From assembly GCF_018780585.1 (NCBI RefSeq), contig NZ_JADMJL010000051.1, positions 1 to 34,408 on the forward strand: DNA of 34,408 bases, read 5' to 3'. A program made the position numbers and the translations under genes. Every line of letters starts with the position of its first letter. Position 1 is the first letter of the stretch. Source of the DNA: Methyloversatilis discipulorum (lineage in GTDB: Bacteria > Pseudomonadota > Gammaproteobacteria > Burkholderiales > Rhodocyclaceae). The notes beneath the pieces are model-generated. The model was given only the letters and a program-made list of their open reading frames with translations. It made no database searches and had not been told where the DNA came from. Positions 24,996 through 32,621 of this stretch are shown here, piece by piece.

Positions 24996-26075
24996 TCAGA
25001 TCTTCAGCGCTGCCGCGTAACCGGTCAGCTCCAGATAGCCGCGGCCGACCCGGCGCGCGCCTTCGAACACGGTCACCGCGCCTTCCCAGTAGATGGCGCC
25101 ACTGCTGGCGCGGCTGTCCAGTTCCTGGTCGTCGAACAGCGGTTTCACCAGGAAGCGACGCCCCCCCACACTGACGTCGAGTTCGATCGGATAGGCGCCG
25201 CCGCTGCGCGGGCTGCGCCAGACGCGGCGCACCGCGAAACCGACTTCATTCGACGCATGGCGGCGATCGCCCGCCGCGTCGCGCACGGTCGCTGCCGCCC
25301 ACAGCGCGTGGCCGTTGGCGTCGCGCATGCGGAAGGCCATCAGCGCACCGCCGTCGTCCAGATTGATGCCCAGCCAGTCCCAGCCCTGCGCGCCCTCCGG
25401 CATCAGCGCGCTCGACCACTCATGATCGAGCCAGGCGCGACCGCGCACGGCGCGGGTCTTCGCAGCGATGCGCAGGCGTCCGCTCACTTCCAGCTGTGGC
25501 CAGCTCAGGTAATGGCTGGCGTGCGCCGGATCAGGCCCCTTTCGGCTGAACCCCTGTTCGCCCTGCCACAGCACCGGCTGCGTCGGCGCGAAGGTCAGCG
25601 CGTAGTCGAAATCGTCCGCCGCGATGTGTGCGAGCAGGCGCTCCGGCGCAGGCTGGCGGGCCAGATGCCAATCGTCGATGCGCACGTCGAGGTCGTCAGC
25701 CGACGCCTCGGCCAGACCGAAACCGGCGCGCGCGATCTTCTGCGCGTGCAGCAGGCGGCCACGCGCCGGGTCGGACACCGCGGCGTGCGCGAACAGCAGC
25801 TGGCGCGGAGCAAAGCGGCTCGGGTTGGCGTCGTGCGCCGGCTGACGCACGCGGAAAAAGGTAAGCTGGAAGCCGATCGGCACCGCGGCGTCGCGCTCCA
25901 GCCAGCCGGTGATGTACCACCACTCGATACGGTGGCCGGGGTGCGCACCGTGGTCACGCGGCAGGCTGCGCGGCGTGGCGGGCAGTACCGCATCGTAGGC
26001 AGCTTCGTCGGCGCGGGCCGGCAGCACGGCCAGCAGCGGCAGGTGCAACAGCAGTCGGCGCAGCGCGGAATTCAT
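24996..26075 (-). CDS. AttH/CrtC-like (lipocalin-fold) exported protein
   Basis: This protein of 359 residues belongs to the AttH/CrtC (carotenoid 1,2-hydratase-like) family with two lipocalin-like beta barrels. Motifs include HPGHRIEWWYITGWLE (about 45-60, the diagnostic HxxxxEWWY), FQLTFFRV, DHEWSS and GWDWLGINLDDGGALMAFRMRD. The N-terminus is a signal peptide ending PARA near residue 22, so it acts in the periplasm or outside. In many genomes this family sits beside an ABC transporter with FtsX-like permeases; none is visible here. Instead a glycosyltransferase gene lies 36 nt upstream on the same strand, so the two may share a transcript. The biochemical role is unknown for most members. 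Confidence 0.83.
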   Translation of the reverse strand: MNSALRRLLLHLPLLAVLPARADEAAYDAVLPATPRSLPRDHGAHPGHRIEWWYITGWLERDAAVPIGFQLTFFRVRQPAHDANPSRFAPRQLLFAHAAVSDPARGRLLHAQKIARAGFGLAEASADDLDVRIDDWHLARQPAPERLLAHIAADDFDYALTFAPTQPVLWQGEQGFSRKGPDPAHASHYLSWPQLEVSGRLRIAAKTRAVRGRAWLDHEWSSALMPEGAQGWDWLGINLDDGGALMAFRMRDANGHALWAAATVRDAAGDRRHASNEVGFAVRRVWRSPRSGGAYPIELDVSVGGRRFLVKPLFDDQELDSRASSGAIYWEGAVTVFEGARRVGRGYLELTGYAAALKI

Positions 26076-26111
26076 GTTGCGCAGAGCGCACCCACGGCCG
26101 GAGGTTCCCGC

Positions 26112-27305
26112 TCAGCGCAGCAGCGCTTCGAGCTCGTCGGCGATGCAGGCACCGGTCTTCGTCGGGTCGGCGCCGGCGTGACGCTGTGCCAGCGCGCGCG
26201 CTGCCGCGGCGAAGCGCGCTTCGTCGAGCAGGCGACGCAGCAGCGCCGGGTAATCGGTGTTCTTGCTGCCCGGCGGCACGGCCAGACCGAAGCCGCCATC
26301 GACGATGCGGCGCGCCACCATGTACTGCTCCATGTGATTGGGCAGCACCAGTTGCGGACACCCGGCAAGCGCCGCAGCGCTGACGGTGCCGATGCTGGCG
26401 TGCGAAATGACCAGATCGGCTGCGCGCACGGCCGGGTCCATCTGCACCGGCGAAGACTCGAAGCGGACCGACGGCCCACCGAGCCGTCGTGCGGCGTCCG
26501 GTGACAGCCCTTTGGCATGCACCAGCGTGCGCATGCCGGACTGCCGCAGCGCCTCCATCAACGCATTGAAATCCGCGTGTTCGGGCGACAGGTAGACGAA
26601 CACGCGGGCGCCCTCGCCCGCCGGCCACTCCGGCGCCACGCCTTTGTCGCCGACATAGCTCGGACCAACCATCCGAACGCGCTCGTCGTATTCGGGGTAG
26701 TGGGCCAGCTCCGGCAGGCTGGCCGCGATGCAGCGCACCCCGCCGAACAGTTCGGTCAGGCGCGGCAGGGCGCTGTCACCGAGCAGCGCCAGCGCCTGGT
26801 TCACCGGCGCCAGCAACAGCGCATCGCTGCGTGCGCACTGGGCAACGTCGCCCTTGTCCCAGTAGTTCATCGCCGGAAACACATCGCGATGCGGTGGAAT
26901 CTCGAAGCAGTTGCCGATCGCCGCGATCGGCGTGCCGCGGCCGCGCATCGCCAGCATCGCCGTCGGCGCGTGATCGCACACCAGCAGTTCGGGGCGGTGC
27001 AGGTCAAAAAGCCCGCGCCAGGCCGACAGCAGCCCGGCCAGACCGGCCGGGTCCAGCCATCCTGCGGCGGCCAGCACGGCCGAGAAGTTCACCAGCTTCG
27101 GCGGGTTGACCATGCGCGGCAGCCACAGTGGCGACTGCAGCATAGGAAAACCGTCGGCGACGATGCGGCCGTGCGCGCGTGCGAGGTCCTTCAGCGCAAA
27201 GGTGACCGCGTGCCCGCGTTCGCGCAGCGCGCGCGCGGTGATCAGCATGCGGTCGATGTGGCCCATATTGGCGCCCAGTTCCCATGCCATCAGTACGCGG
27301 CTCAT
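26112..27305 (-). CDS. Nucleotide-sugar glycosyltransferase (GT1/MGT-like)
   Basis: This is a cytosolic GT-B-fold glycosyltransferase (397 residues). The N-terminal half starts MSRVLMAWELGANMGHIDRMLITARALRERGH, typical of UDP-glycosyltransferases, with the acceptor-side Gly-His pair. The C-terminal half holds the donor site LVISHASIGTVSAAALAGCPQLVLPNHMEQYMVARRI, equivalent to the GT1/MGT signature that binds the nucleotide sugar. The ATG at 27305 is preferred over a GTG at 27314, although neither has a clear ribosome site. It is followed by the AttH-like gene and is divergent from the Gly/Tyr-rich PEP-CTERM gene. A surface glycan or small lipid acceptor is plausible; none can be named. Confidence 0.8.
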   Translation of the reverse strand: MSRVLMAWELGANMGHIDRMLITARALRERGHAVTFALKDLARAHGRIVADGFPMLQSPLWLPRMVNPPKLVNFSAVLAAAGWLDPAGLAGLLSAWRGLFDLHRPELLVCDHAPTAMLAMRGRGTPIAAIGNCFEIPPHRDVFPAMNYWDKGDVAQCARSDALLLAPVNQALALLGDSALPRLTELFGGVRCIAASLPELAHYPEYDERVRMVGPSYVGDKGVAPEWPAGEGARVFVYLSPEHADFNALMEALRQSGMRTLVHAKGLSPDAARRLGGPSVRFESSPVQMDPAVRAADLVISHASIGTVSAAALAGCPQLVLPNHMEQYMVARRIVDGGFGLAVPPGSKNTDYPALLRRLLDEARFAAAARALAQRHAGADPTKTGACIADELEALLR

Positions 27306-27396
27306 CGCGCGCACAACTGTCGGGGGGCTTTACACCACGCCCTGTCGGAGCGCGAAGACGACGTGCAAGTCATTGATTCTTTTAACCTAAGAGAAT

Positions 27397-27412
27397 GGGC
27401 ATAAATCTTGTT
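27397..27412 (+). promoter_or_regulatory. Sigma-54-like promoter of the second PEP-CTERM gene
   Basis: GGGCATAAATCTTGTT fits the -24/-12 pattern (GG, 10 nt, then G plus T where GC is usual; consensus TGGCAC-N5-TTGC). It lies 30 nt before the ATG, at a normal distance. RpoN with the PrsK/PrsR system is known to control PEP-CTERM genes in floc-forming betaproteobacteria. The mismatch in the -12 GC keeps this tentative. Confidence 0.42.
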
Positions 27413-27441
27413 ACAGGCGGCGAGCGCCTTAATCGTACAGG

Positions 27442-28407
27442 ATGAAAACAATGAACTTCTCGCTGCCCTCGCGCCCGACACTGATCGCGGTATCGCTGTT
27501 CGCCTGGTTCAGTCAGGTGCCGCTCGCCCACGCACTGCCGGTTCTCGGCGCCTCGTCCGCCGCCAGCAGCAACGGCAGCACTGCAACACCTTCCGATTGG
27601 GTGACACCGGAGTATCGCAACAGCTCGAGCTACATCTGGTCGGGCGACAACAACTCCGCCTCCGGTTATGCCTTCTCGTCCGCCACCGGCGCATATGCCG
27701 TGTCCTCCTCGGCCTACGGCTACAACGGCAGCGCCAGCGCGATGGCCAGCATTCTCGCCACCGTTACCAACGCGTCGAACGTGGCGCAGAACTTCAGCCT
27801 CACGTTCAAGATCTACGGCGGCTCGATCAGTGCAACGAACTACTACGCGCTCGACGCAGACGAATACCTCAGCGTCGACTACCTGGCGTCGATCAAGATC
27901 GATGGCAATCAGGTCTGGTACTCGTCGGCCAGCATCCAGAACAACGGCGGCGTCATCACGCACGACAAGTCGGGCACCGACCTGAACAGCAACGACGACG
28001 GCAGCGACGGCTATTACAGCTGGGGAAGCCGTTACGTCACCATCGACCTCGGCGTGCTCGACCCGAACCAGTCGCTCGACGTGCTGGCCGAGCTGTCGGA
28101 CAGCGCCGCCAGCAACCTCGGGGTCTATGCCTACGATTGCGGCGGCGGTTACGAGGGCTACGGCGGCTACGGTGGATATGGCGGCTACGGCCCGGTGCTG
28201 CAGAGCACCTCCGTGTGCACGCAGAGCAAGGGCAATGCGTCGGCCTTTTACGGCGACCCGTTCGAGATCGAAGCGAATCCGGTCAACGCCGACCCGAACA
28301 GCCTGCGCGTCACCACGCGCGCCGTGCCGGAGCCCGGCAGTCTCGCCTTGCTGGCACTCGCCGCGGGCGCGGCCGGCGTTGCACGACGACGGAAGAAGCG
28401 CGACTGA
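27442..28407 (+). CDS. PEP-CTERM exported protein with Gly-Tyr repeats (321 aa)
   Basis: This exported protein is sorted by the exosortase/PEP-CTERM pathway. The signal peptide ends at LAHA near residue 32. The mature part is very rich in Ser, Asn, Ala and Tyr, with no known catalytic motif; such composition suits a matrix or floc protein. A run of Gly-Gly-Tyr units at about residues 233-251 is encoded by a short tandem DNA repeat (28141-28194). The C-terminus has VPEP at 295-298, a hydrophobic stretch and a strongly basic end (RRRKKRD). CAGG lies just upstream of the ATG at 27442; an ATG at 27451 is a weaker alternative. It is divergent from a glycosyltransferase gene, and a strong terminator follows. 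Confidence 0.88.
   Translation: MKTMNFSLPSRPTLIAVSLFAWFSQVPLAHALPVLGASSAASSNGSTATPSDWVTPEYRNSSSYIWSGDNNSASGYAFSSATGAYAVSSSAYGYNGSASAMASILATVTNASNVAQNFSLTFKIYGGSISATNYYALDADEYLSVDYLASIKIDGNQVWYSSASIQNNGGVITHDKSGTDLNSNDDGSDGYYSWGSRYVTIDLGVLDPNQSLDVLAELSDSAASNLGVYAYDCGGGYEGYGGYGGYGGYGPVLQSTSVCTQSKGNASAFYGDPFEIEANPVNADPNSLRVTTRAVPEPGSLALLALAAGAAGVARRRKKRD
28141..28194 (+). repeat. Short in-gene tandem repeat encoding GGY units
   Basis: Near-identical 9-bp units (GGCTACGGC and variants) repeat about four times and encode GYGGYGGYGGYG. Third-position changes between units show that this is not a recent slippage array. Confidence 0.7.
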
Positions 28408-28429
28408 GTCGCACATCCGCACCGACAAG

Positions 28430-28457
28430 AAAAAAGCACCGCATGCGGTGCTTTTTT
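28430..28457. terminator. Bidirectional terminator between the second PEP-CTERM gene and fpr
   Basis: AAAAAAGCACCGCATGCGGTGCTTTTTT is a perfect 28-bp palindrome with a GC-rich stem and A/T runs at both ends. It serves the PEP-CTERM gene and the convergent fpr gene. Confidence 0.92.
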
Positions 28458-28480
28458 CTTTCCACGGTCACATCGCCCGC

Positions 28481-29257
28481 TCAGCGCTCGACGAATGCCC
28501 GCTCGATCACGTAGTCACCCTGTTCACCGACCCCCGGAGAGATGACGAAGCCGCGCGCGTCGAGCAGGTCGGCGGTGTCCTTGTTCATGCTCGGGCTGCC
28601 GCAGATCATCGCGCGGTCGGTTTCCGGATTCAGCGGCGGCAGTCCGAGGTCGTCGGTCATCTTGTTGCTGACGATCAGATCGGTCAGGCGGCCGCGGTTG
28701 CGGTAGGGCTCGCGCGTGACGCTGGGGTAGTACAGCAGCTTGTCGCGCACGAACTCGCCGAGGAATTCGTCGTTCGGCAGTTCGTTCTCGATGTAGTCCT
28801 GGTAGGCCAGCTCATTCACGTGGCGTACGCCATGGAACAGGATGACCTTGTCGAAGCGCTCGTAGGCTTCGGGATCGCGGATCAGGCTCAGGAAGGGCGC
28901 CAGACCGGTGCCGGTGCCGAACAGGTACAGGTGCTTGCCCGGCTTCAGGTCGTCCAGCACCAGCGTGCCGGTGGGCTTGCGGCCGACCAGGATTTCATCG
29001 CCCGGCTGCAGGTGCTGCAGCTTGGAGGTGAGCGGGCCGTCCGGCACCTTGATGCTGAAGAACTCCAGGTGTTCCTCGTAGTTGGCGCTGGCGATGCTGT
29101 AGGCGCGCAGCAGCGGCTTGCCGCCGGTCTCCAGACCGATCATGACGAAATGACCGTTGCGGAAGCGCAGACCGGGGTCGCGCGTGGTCTTGAAGCTGAA
29201 CAGCGAATCGTTCCAGTGATGGACGCTGAGAACTTTTTCGGGCGCGACGCTGGCCAT
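28481..29257 (-). CDS. fpr: Ferredoxin(flavodoxin)-NADP+ reductase
   Basis: This is a single-domain FAD enzyme (258 residues) that passes electrons between NADPH and ferredoxin or flavodoxin. Motifs in order: the FAD-binding RAYSIASANYEE (the conserved RxYS stretch) near residue 50; the GRKPTGTLVLDDLKPGKHLYLFGTGTGLAPFLSLI stretch, with the NADP-binding GTGTGLAP; MICGSPSMNKD; and a C-terminal YVIERAFVER. The end in ...ER rather than Tyr is typical of the bacterial (subclass I) enzymes. I chose the ATG at 29257, giving the E. coli Fpr length (about 250), over the frame extending to 29311. The promoter and a LysR-type box lie immediately upstream. Confidence 0.93.
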   Translation of the reverse strand: MASVAPEKVLSVHHWNDSLFSFKTTRDPGLRFRNGHFVMIGLETGGKPLLRAYSIASANYEEHLEFFSIKVPDGPLTSKLQHLQPGDEILVGRKPTGTLVLDDLKPGKHLYLFGTGTGLAPFLSLIRDPEAYERFDKVILFHGVRHVNELAYQDYIENELPNDEFLGEFVRDKLLYYPSVTREPYRNRGRLTDLIVSNKMTDDLGLPPLNPETDRAMICGSPSMNKDTADLLDARGFVISPGVGEQGDYVIERAFVER

Positions 29258-29288
29258 GGCAGTAATCCGGTTGAAAGGCGATGGTGCA

Positions 29289-29318
29289 TTTATAGCGCCG
29301 CAGCGCACCATAACTCAA
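29289..29318 (-). promoter_or_regulatory. Putative sigma-70 promoter of fpr
   Basis: On the minus strand TTGAGT (29318-29313) and TATAAA (29294-29289) are 18 nt apart, a good -35/-10 pair. The expected start of transcription is near 29282, about 25 nt before the ATG. Confidence 0.6.
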
Positions 29319-29339
29319 CAAACCAAATAACAATGTTTC

Positions 29340-29356
29340 GATAACCTGTGGTTATC
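29340..29356. promoter_or_regulatory. LysR-type box (T-N11-A) upstream of the fpr promoter
   Basis: GATAACC-TGT-GGTTATC is a perfect 7-bp-arm palindrome containing TAACCTGTGGTTA, a T-N11-A LysR box. Its centre lies about 66 nt upstream of the predicted fpr start, the classic position of a LysR-family recognition site. It also overlaps the stop codon of the histidine kinase gene. Confidence 0.45.
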
Positions 29357-31649
29357 CCGCTTCCGGTGCGCGACGGTACGACAGATGACGCGCCAGCGTC
29401 GCCACCAGTTCCCCGGCCTGGAAGGGTTTGCTGATGAAATCGTCCATACCGGCGTCGCGGCAGCGGGCGCGATCCTCGTCCAGCGCGTTGGCCGTGATCG
29501 CGACGATGGGCACCTGCTGCCAATACGGATCGCCCAGCGCGCGAATGCGGCGCGTCGCCTCCAGCCCGTCCATGACCGGCATCTGCATGTCCATCAGCAC
29601 CAGATCGAAGTGACGCTCGCCGCAGGCCGCCACTGCCTGCCGGCCGTCGGCCGCCTGGGTGATGCGCACGCCGTGGCGCGACAGCAGGCGACCGAGCAGC
29701 ACCTGGTTGACCGGCGTGTCCTCGGCGATCAGCACGTCGGCATCGCACAACGCGACCGCGTACGTGGATGCCGCGTCGTCCGGCCGCGCCGCGGCGTCCT
29801 CGGTCGGTGCGGCCGGCAGCGGCAGTTCGACGCGGAAGGTGCTGCCGCGGCCCGGCGTACTGTCCAGCTTGATCGTGCCGTGCATCAGCGCAACCAGCCG
29901 CGACACGATGGACAGGCCCAGCCCGGTGCCGCCATAGGTGCGCGTGGTCGATGAATCCGCCTGCGAGAAAGGCATGAACACCAGCGCCTGCTTGTCGGAC
30001 GCGATGCCGATGCCGGTGTCGGCGACCGACAGCGCGATCCGCCCCTCGCCCGCCCCCTCGACATTCACCGTCACGCCGCCGTGGGCGGTGAACTTCAGCG
30101 CATTCGACACCAGATTCGACAGTATCTGCCGCAGCCGCAGCGGATCGCCGGTGACGATGGCAGGAAGCGCCGGCGCCACCTGCCAGCGCAGCGCAATGTC
30201 CTTGCCTGCTGCTTGCGACGAGAAGATGGCCAGAGTTTCGGCGACCAGCGTTTCAAGGCTGAAGTCGACCGCTTCGAGCTGCAGCTGGCCGGCGTCGACC
30301 TTCGAGTAGTCGAGGATGTCGTTCAGGATGCCCATCAGGCTGTCGGCGGACGATTTCACCCAGCCGAGGTGCTCGCGCTGCTCGTCGCTGAGCGGTTCCG
30401 ACAGCACCATGTCCGTCATGCCGATGATGCCGTTCATCGGCGTGCGGATTTCGTGGCTCATGGTGGCGAGGAAGGCCGCCTTGGCGCGGCTGGCCGCCTC
30501 GGCTTCGTCACGCGCACGGCGCAGTTCGTCGGCCGCCGCACGCGCCGCCGACACGTCCTCACTGAGCCACATGCAGCCGATCTCGCGACCGTCGCCATCG
30601 CGCACGGTAAAGCTGCGCTGTGTCAGCGTACGGCCATCGGCCAGCAATATCTCCCGCTCGCCGCGGTGAGGGCAGAACACCGTCGTCGCCGCGCCGGACG
30701 ACAGCCGCGCGGCACACATCGCTTCGACCGCCTGCAGCGCACAGCCGTCCGGCGGACGACCGGCGTCGAGCGCCCACACCTGCGCCAGCTTGTCGTTCGC
30801 GTACAGCACCCGCTTCTCGTGGTCGGCCAGCAGCACGCCGATGTCCATCGCGTCGAGCAGCGCTTCGAGCCGACCGTTCGCCTCAGACGCGATGCGCGCC
30901 AGACCGTGCTCCTTCTCGTGCAGCGCCTGCAGTTCGCCGATGCGCTCCCGGATCGCCGCCGACATCGCGTTGAAGGCGCGGCCAAGCTGGCCGACCTCGT
31001 CCTCGCCTTCGGCGACCGGCGCGGGCGTCAGCGCGCCGTGCGCAACCTCTTCCGCCGCATGCGTAAGCCGCAGCAACTGGCGTGTCAGCCACAGACCGAG
31101 ACCGGTGAGCAGCGCGATCGACAGCAGCAGTTCGCCCGCAGCGATGCCGATGCCCTGCAGCAGCAGCTGGCGGTTGGCGCTGCGCAGCGCCGACATGTCG
31201 AGACCGAAATGCAGCTGACCGAGCGGCTGCCCGGCCAGCGCCACCGGCGTGACCAGGTCGTAGATCGGAGGATCCTCCTCGACCGACAGATCGAAGCGCT
31301 CGTCGGTCTGCGGCAACGGCGCCTCGCGCGACCAGCCGCTGTGTGCGACGACGTGGCCGCCGCTATCACGCAGGATGAGATAGGCGATGCCCTGACTGGA
31401 TCGACTTTCGTCCAGCACCGCCTGCATCGTCGCGTAGTCGCTCTGCGCCATCGGCGCCACCAGCGCCGCGTTCAGGATGGGCACGATCTGCTGCGCGTGA
31501 CGCTCAGCCTGCTCGGTCATGTGGGTGCGCTGCAGGCGCACGCTGTTGCTCACCAGCAGCGTCAGCATGACCGCCTCGACGACGATGGCGGCGATCAGCA
31601 GACGGCCGCGCACCGAGCGCCGCAGCCGGAAATCGAACAGCCAGCTCAC
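29352..31649 (-). CDS. Hybrid sensor histidine kinase with receiver domain
   Basis: This is a membrane-bound two-component sensor (765 residues). In order: a transmembrane helix (about 17-37), a periplasmic sensor domain (38-165), a second helix (168-190), HAMP (190-243), a PAS-like domain (about 260-370), HisKA with phospho-acceptor His399 (FLATMSHEIRTPMNG), and HATPase with the N-box Asn516, G1 DTGIG (544-548) and GGTGLGLS (573-580). A C-terminal receiver follows (from about 637) with Asp687 (LMDMQMPVMDG) and Lys741. There is no Hpt or output domain, so signal must pass to a separate phosphotransfer or response partner. It overlaps the upstream binding-protein gene by 4 nt (ATGA). The pair suggests that a periplasmic ligand, relayed by that protein, is the stimulus. 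Confidence 0.92.
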   Translation of the reverse strand: MSWLFDFRLRRSVRGRLLIAAIVVEAVMLTLLVSNSVRLQRTHMTEQAERHAQQIVPILNAALVAPMAQSDYATMQAVLDESRSSQGIAYLILRDSGGHVVAHSGWSREAPLPQTDERFDLSVEEDPPIYDLVTPVALAGQPLGQLHFGLDMSALRSANRQLLLQGIGIAAGELLLSIALLTGLGLWLTRQLLRLTHAAEEVAHGALTPAPVAEGEDEVGQLGRAFNAMSAAIRERIGELQALHEKEHGLARIASEANGRLEALLDAMDIGVLLADHEKRVLYANDKLAQVWALDAGRPPDGCALQAVEAMCAARLSSGAATTVFCPHRGEREILLADGRTLTQRSFTVRDGDGREIGCMWLSEDVSAARAAADELRRARDEAEAASRAKAAFLATMSHEIRTPMNGIIGMTDMVLSEPLSDEQREHLGWVKSSADSLMGILNDILDYSKVDAGQLQLEAVDFSLETLVAETLAIFSSQAAGKDIALRWQVAPALPAIVTGDPLRLRQILSNLVSNALKFTAHGGVTVNVEGAGEGRIALSVADTGIGIASDKQALVFMPFSQADSSTTRTYGGTGLGLSIVSRLVALMHGTIKLDSTPGRGSTFRVELPLPAAPTEDAAARPDDAASTYAVALCDADVLIAEDTPVNQVLLGRLLSRHGVRITQAADGRQAVAACGERHFDLVLMDMQMPVMDGLEATRRIRALGDPYWQQVPIVAITANALDEDRARCRDAGMDDFISKPFQAGELVATLARHLSYRRAPEAG

Positions 31650-32479
31650 AGTGCAGACTTCTTCAACTGTTCGCGCACCTCGGCGGCATAGGGCACCATC
31701 GCATCGAGTTCGCCGGAGCGAAGCGGGCGGTAGCCTTCAAGCTTGTAACGGGCGAAGTAATCGACGCCGGCCGGCGTTTCGGCAAACGACCACAACGCCG
31801 TCTCGATCGCGGCCGCGCGTGCGGCCTCGACCTGATTGAGCAGATAGACGCGGCCGACCATGGCCGGACTGTCGGTCAGCAGCCGCAGTCGCGTACGCAC
31901 CTCGGGCGCCAGGCCCTGAAAGTTGGCAAGCGACATCGTGCCGGCGCTGACTTCGCCATTGAGCAGCAACTGCGCCACGCTGTCGGCGGCGCTGACGTAT
32001 CGAACGGTGACGCCGGCCGCACCGTGCTCGCTCATCCAGCGCAGGCCCCACAGTGTCACCAGTGACGACGGACTGAGTCCGGCCACCGTGCTGCCGGCCA
32101 GTTCGCGTGCCGACTTCGCCCGGCTGCCCGCAGCGACGGCGACGACCGCATGGAAGGGCGCGCGGTAGGTCAGCAGCGGCCGGTAACGCGCATCAGCGCG
32201 CAGCATTTCGGCCTGATGTCCGGTCGTGATGACCAGCGCGTACTCCTGGTTCAGCGCCCGGCGCGCGAACTCGGTGAAGTCCGGCGCAGTAACGATGGCA
32301 ACGGGCGTGCTGAGCGTCTTCTGCAGATGCTGCCGCAGCGGTTGGTACATTTCGATGATGACGCGCGAACTGGTGTGCGGCGCCACGCCGATGCGGAACA
32401 GCGGCGCGTCCTGCGCAAGCGCAAGCGCCGGAATGAAACAGGCAAGGGACAGCAGCAGACGAGTGAGGGCGAGGAACAT
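31646..32479 (-). CDS. PhnD-like periplasmic binding protein, sensory partner of the kinase
   Basis: This is a periplasmic type II binding protein (277 residues) of the PhnD/phosphonate-binding superfamily. It begins with a signal peptide ending ALA (near residue 22). The mature start LFRIGVAPHTSSRVIIEMYQPLRQHLQ and the later VAIVTAPDFTEFARRALNQEYALVITTGHQA are typical of the family. No transporter permease or ATPase is nearby. Its stop overlaps the start of the hybrid kinase gene, so it probably serves as a ligand sensor for the kinase instead of an importer, as in other cases where a PhnD-like protein partners a histidine kinase. The ligand is unknown. Confidence 0.83.
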   Translation of the reverse strand: MFLALTRLLLSLACFIPALALAQDAPLFRIGVAPHTSSRVIIEMYQPLRQHLQKTLSTPVAIVTAPDFTEFARRALNQEYALVITTGHQAEMLRADARYRPLLTYRAPFHAVVAVAAGSRAKSARELAGSTVAGLSPSSLVTLWGLRWMSEHGAAGVTVRYVSAADSVAQLLLNGEVSAGTMSLANFQGLAPEVRTRLRLLTDSPAMVGRVYLLNQVEAARAAAIETALWSFAETPAGVDYFARYKLEGYRPLRSGELDAMVPYAAEVREQLKKSAL

Positions 32480-32621
32480 CCGGGCAGACGAGACGGCAAT
32501 GGGTACCTCGGCATTAACGGATCGCGCCGTCGCCCCTTGAATGGCTGGTGCACCACAACATCATCACAACACACTGTTTAACAATGATTTTTCCAGAAAG
32601 CGTTGGTGACTCGAAGCGTGT
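32480..32621. other. Intergenic region between the sensory pair and a GT4 gene
   Basis: This 142-bp gap must contain the promoter for the binding protein/kinase pair. It is A/T-richer than its surroundings on the GT4 side. I see no convincing -35/-10 pair, terminator or palindrome. Confidence 0.4.

Noticed and set aside
30081-31691. Long open frame on the plus strand, antisense to the hybrid kinase
   Set aside because: Low-complexity His/Gln/Arg-rich translation; the kinase motifs on the other strand explain the open frame.
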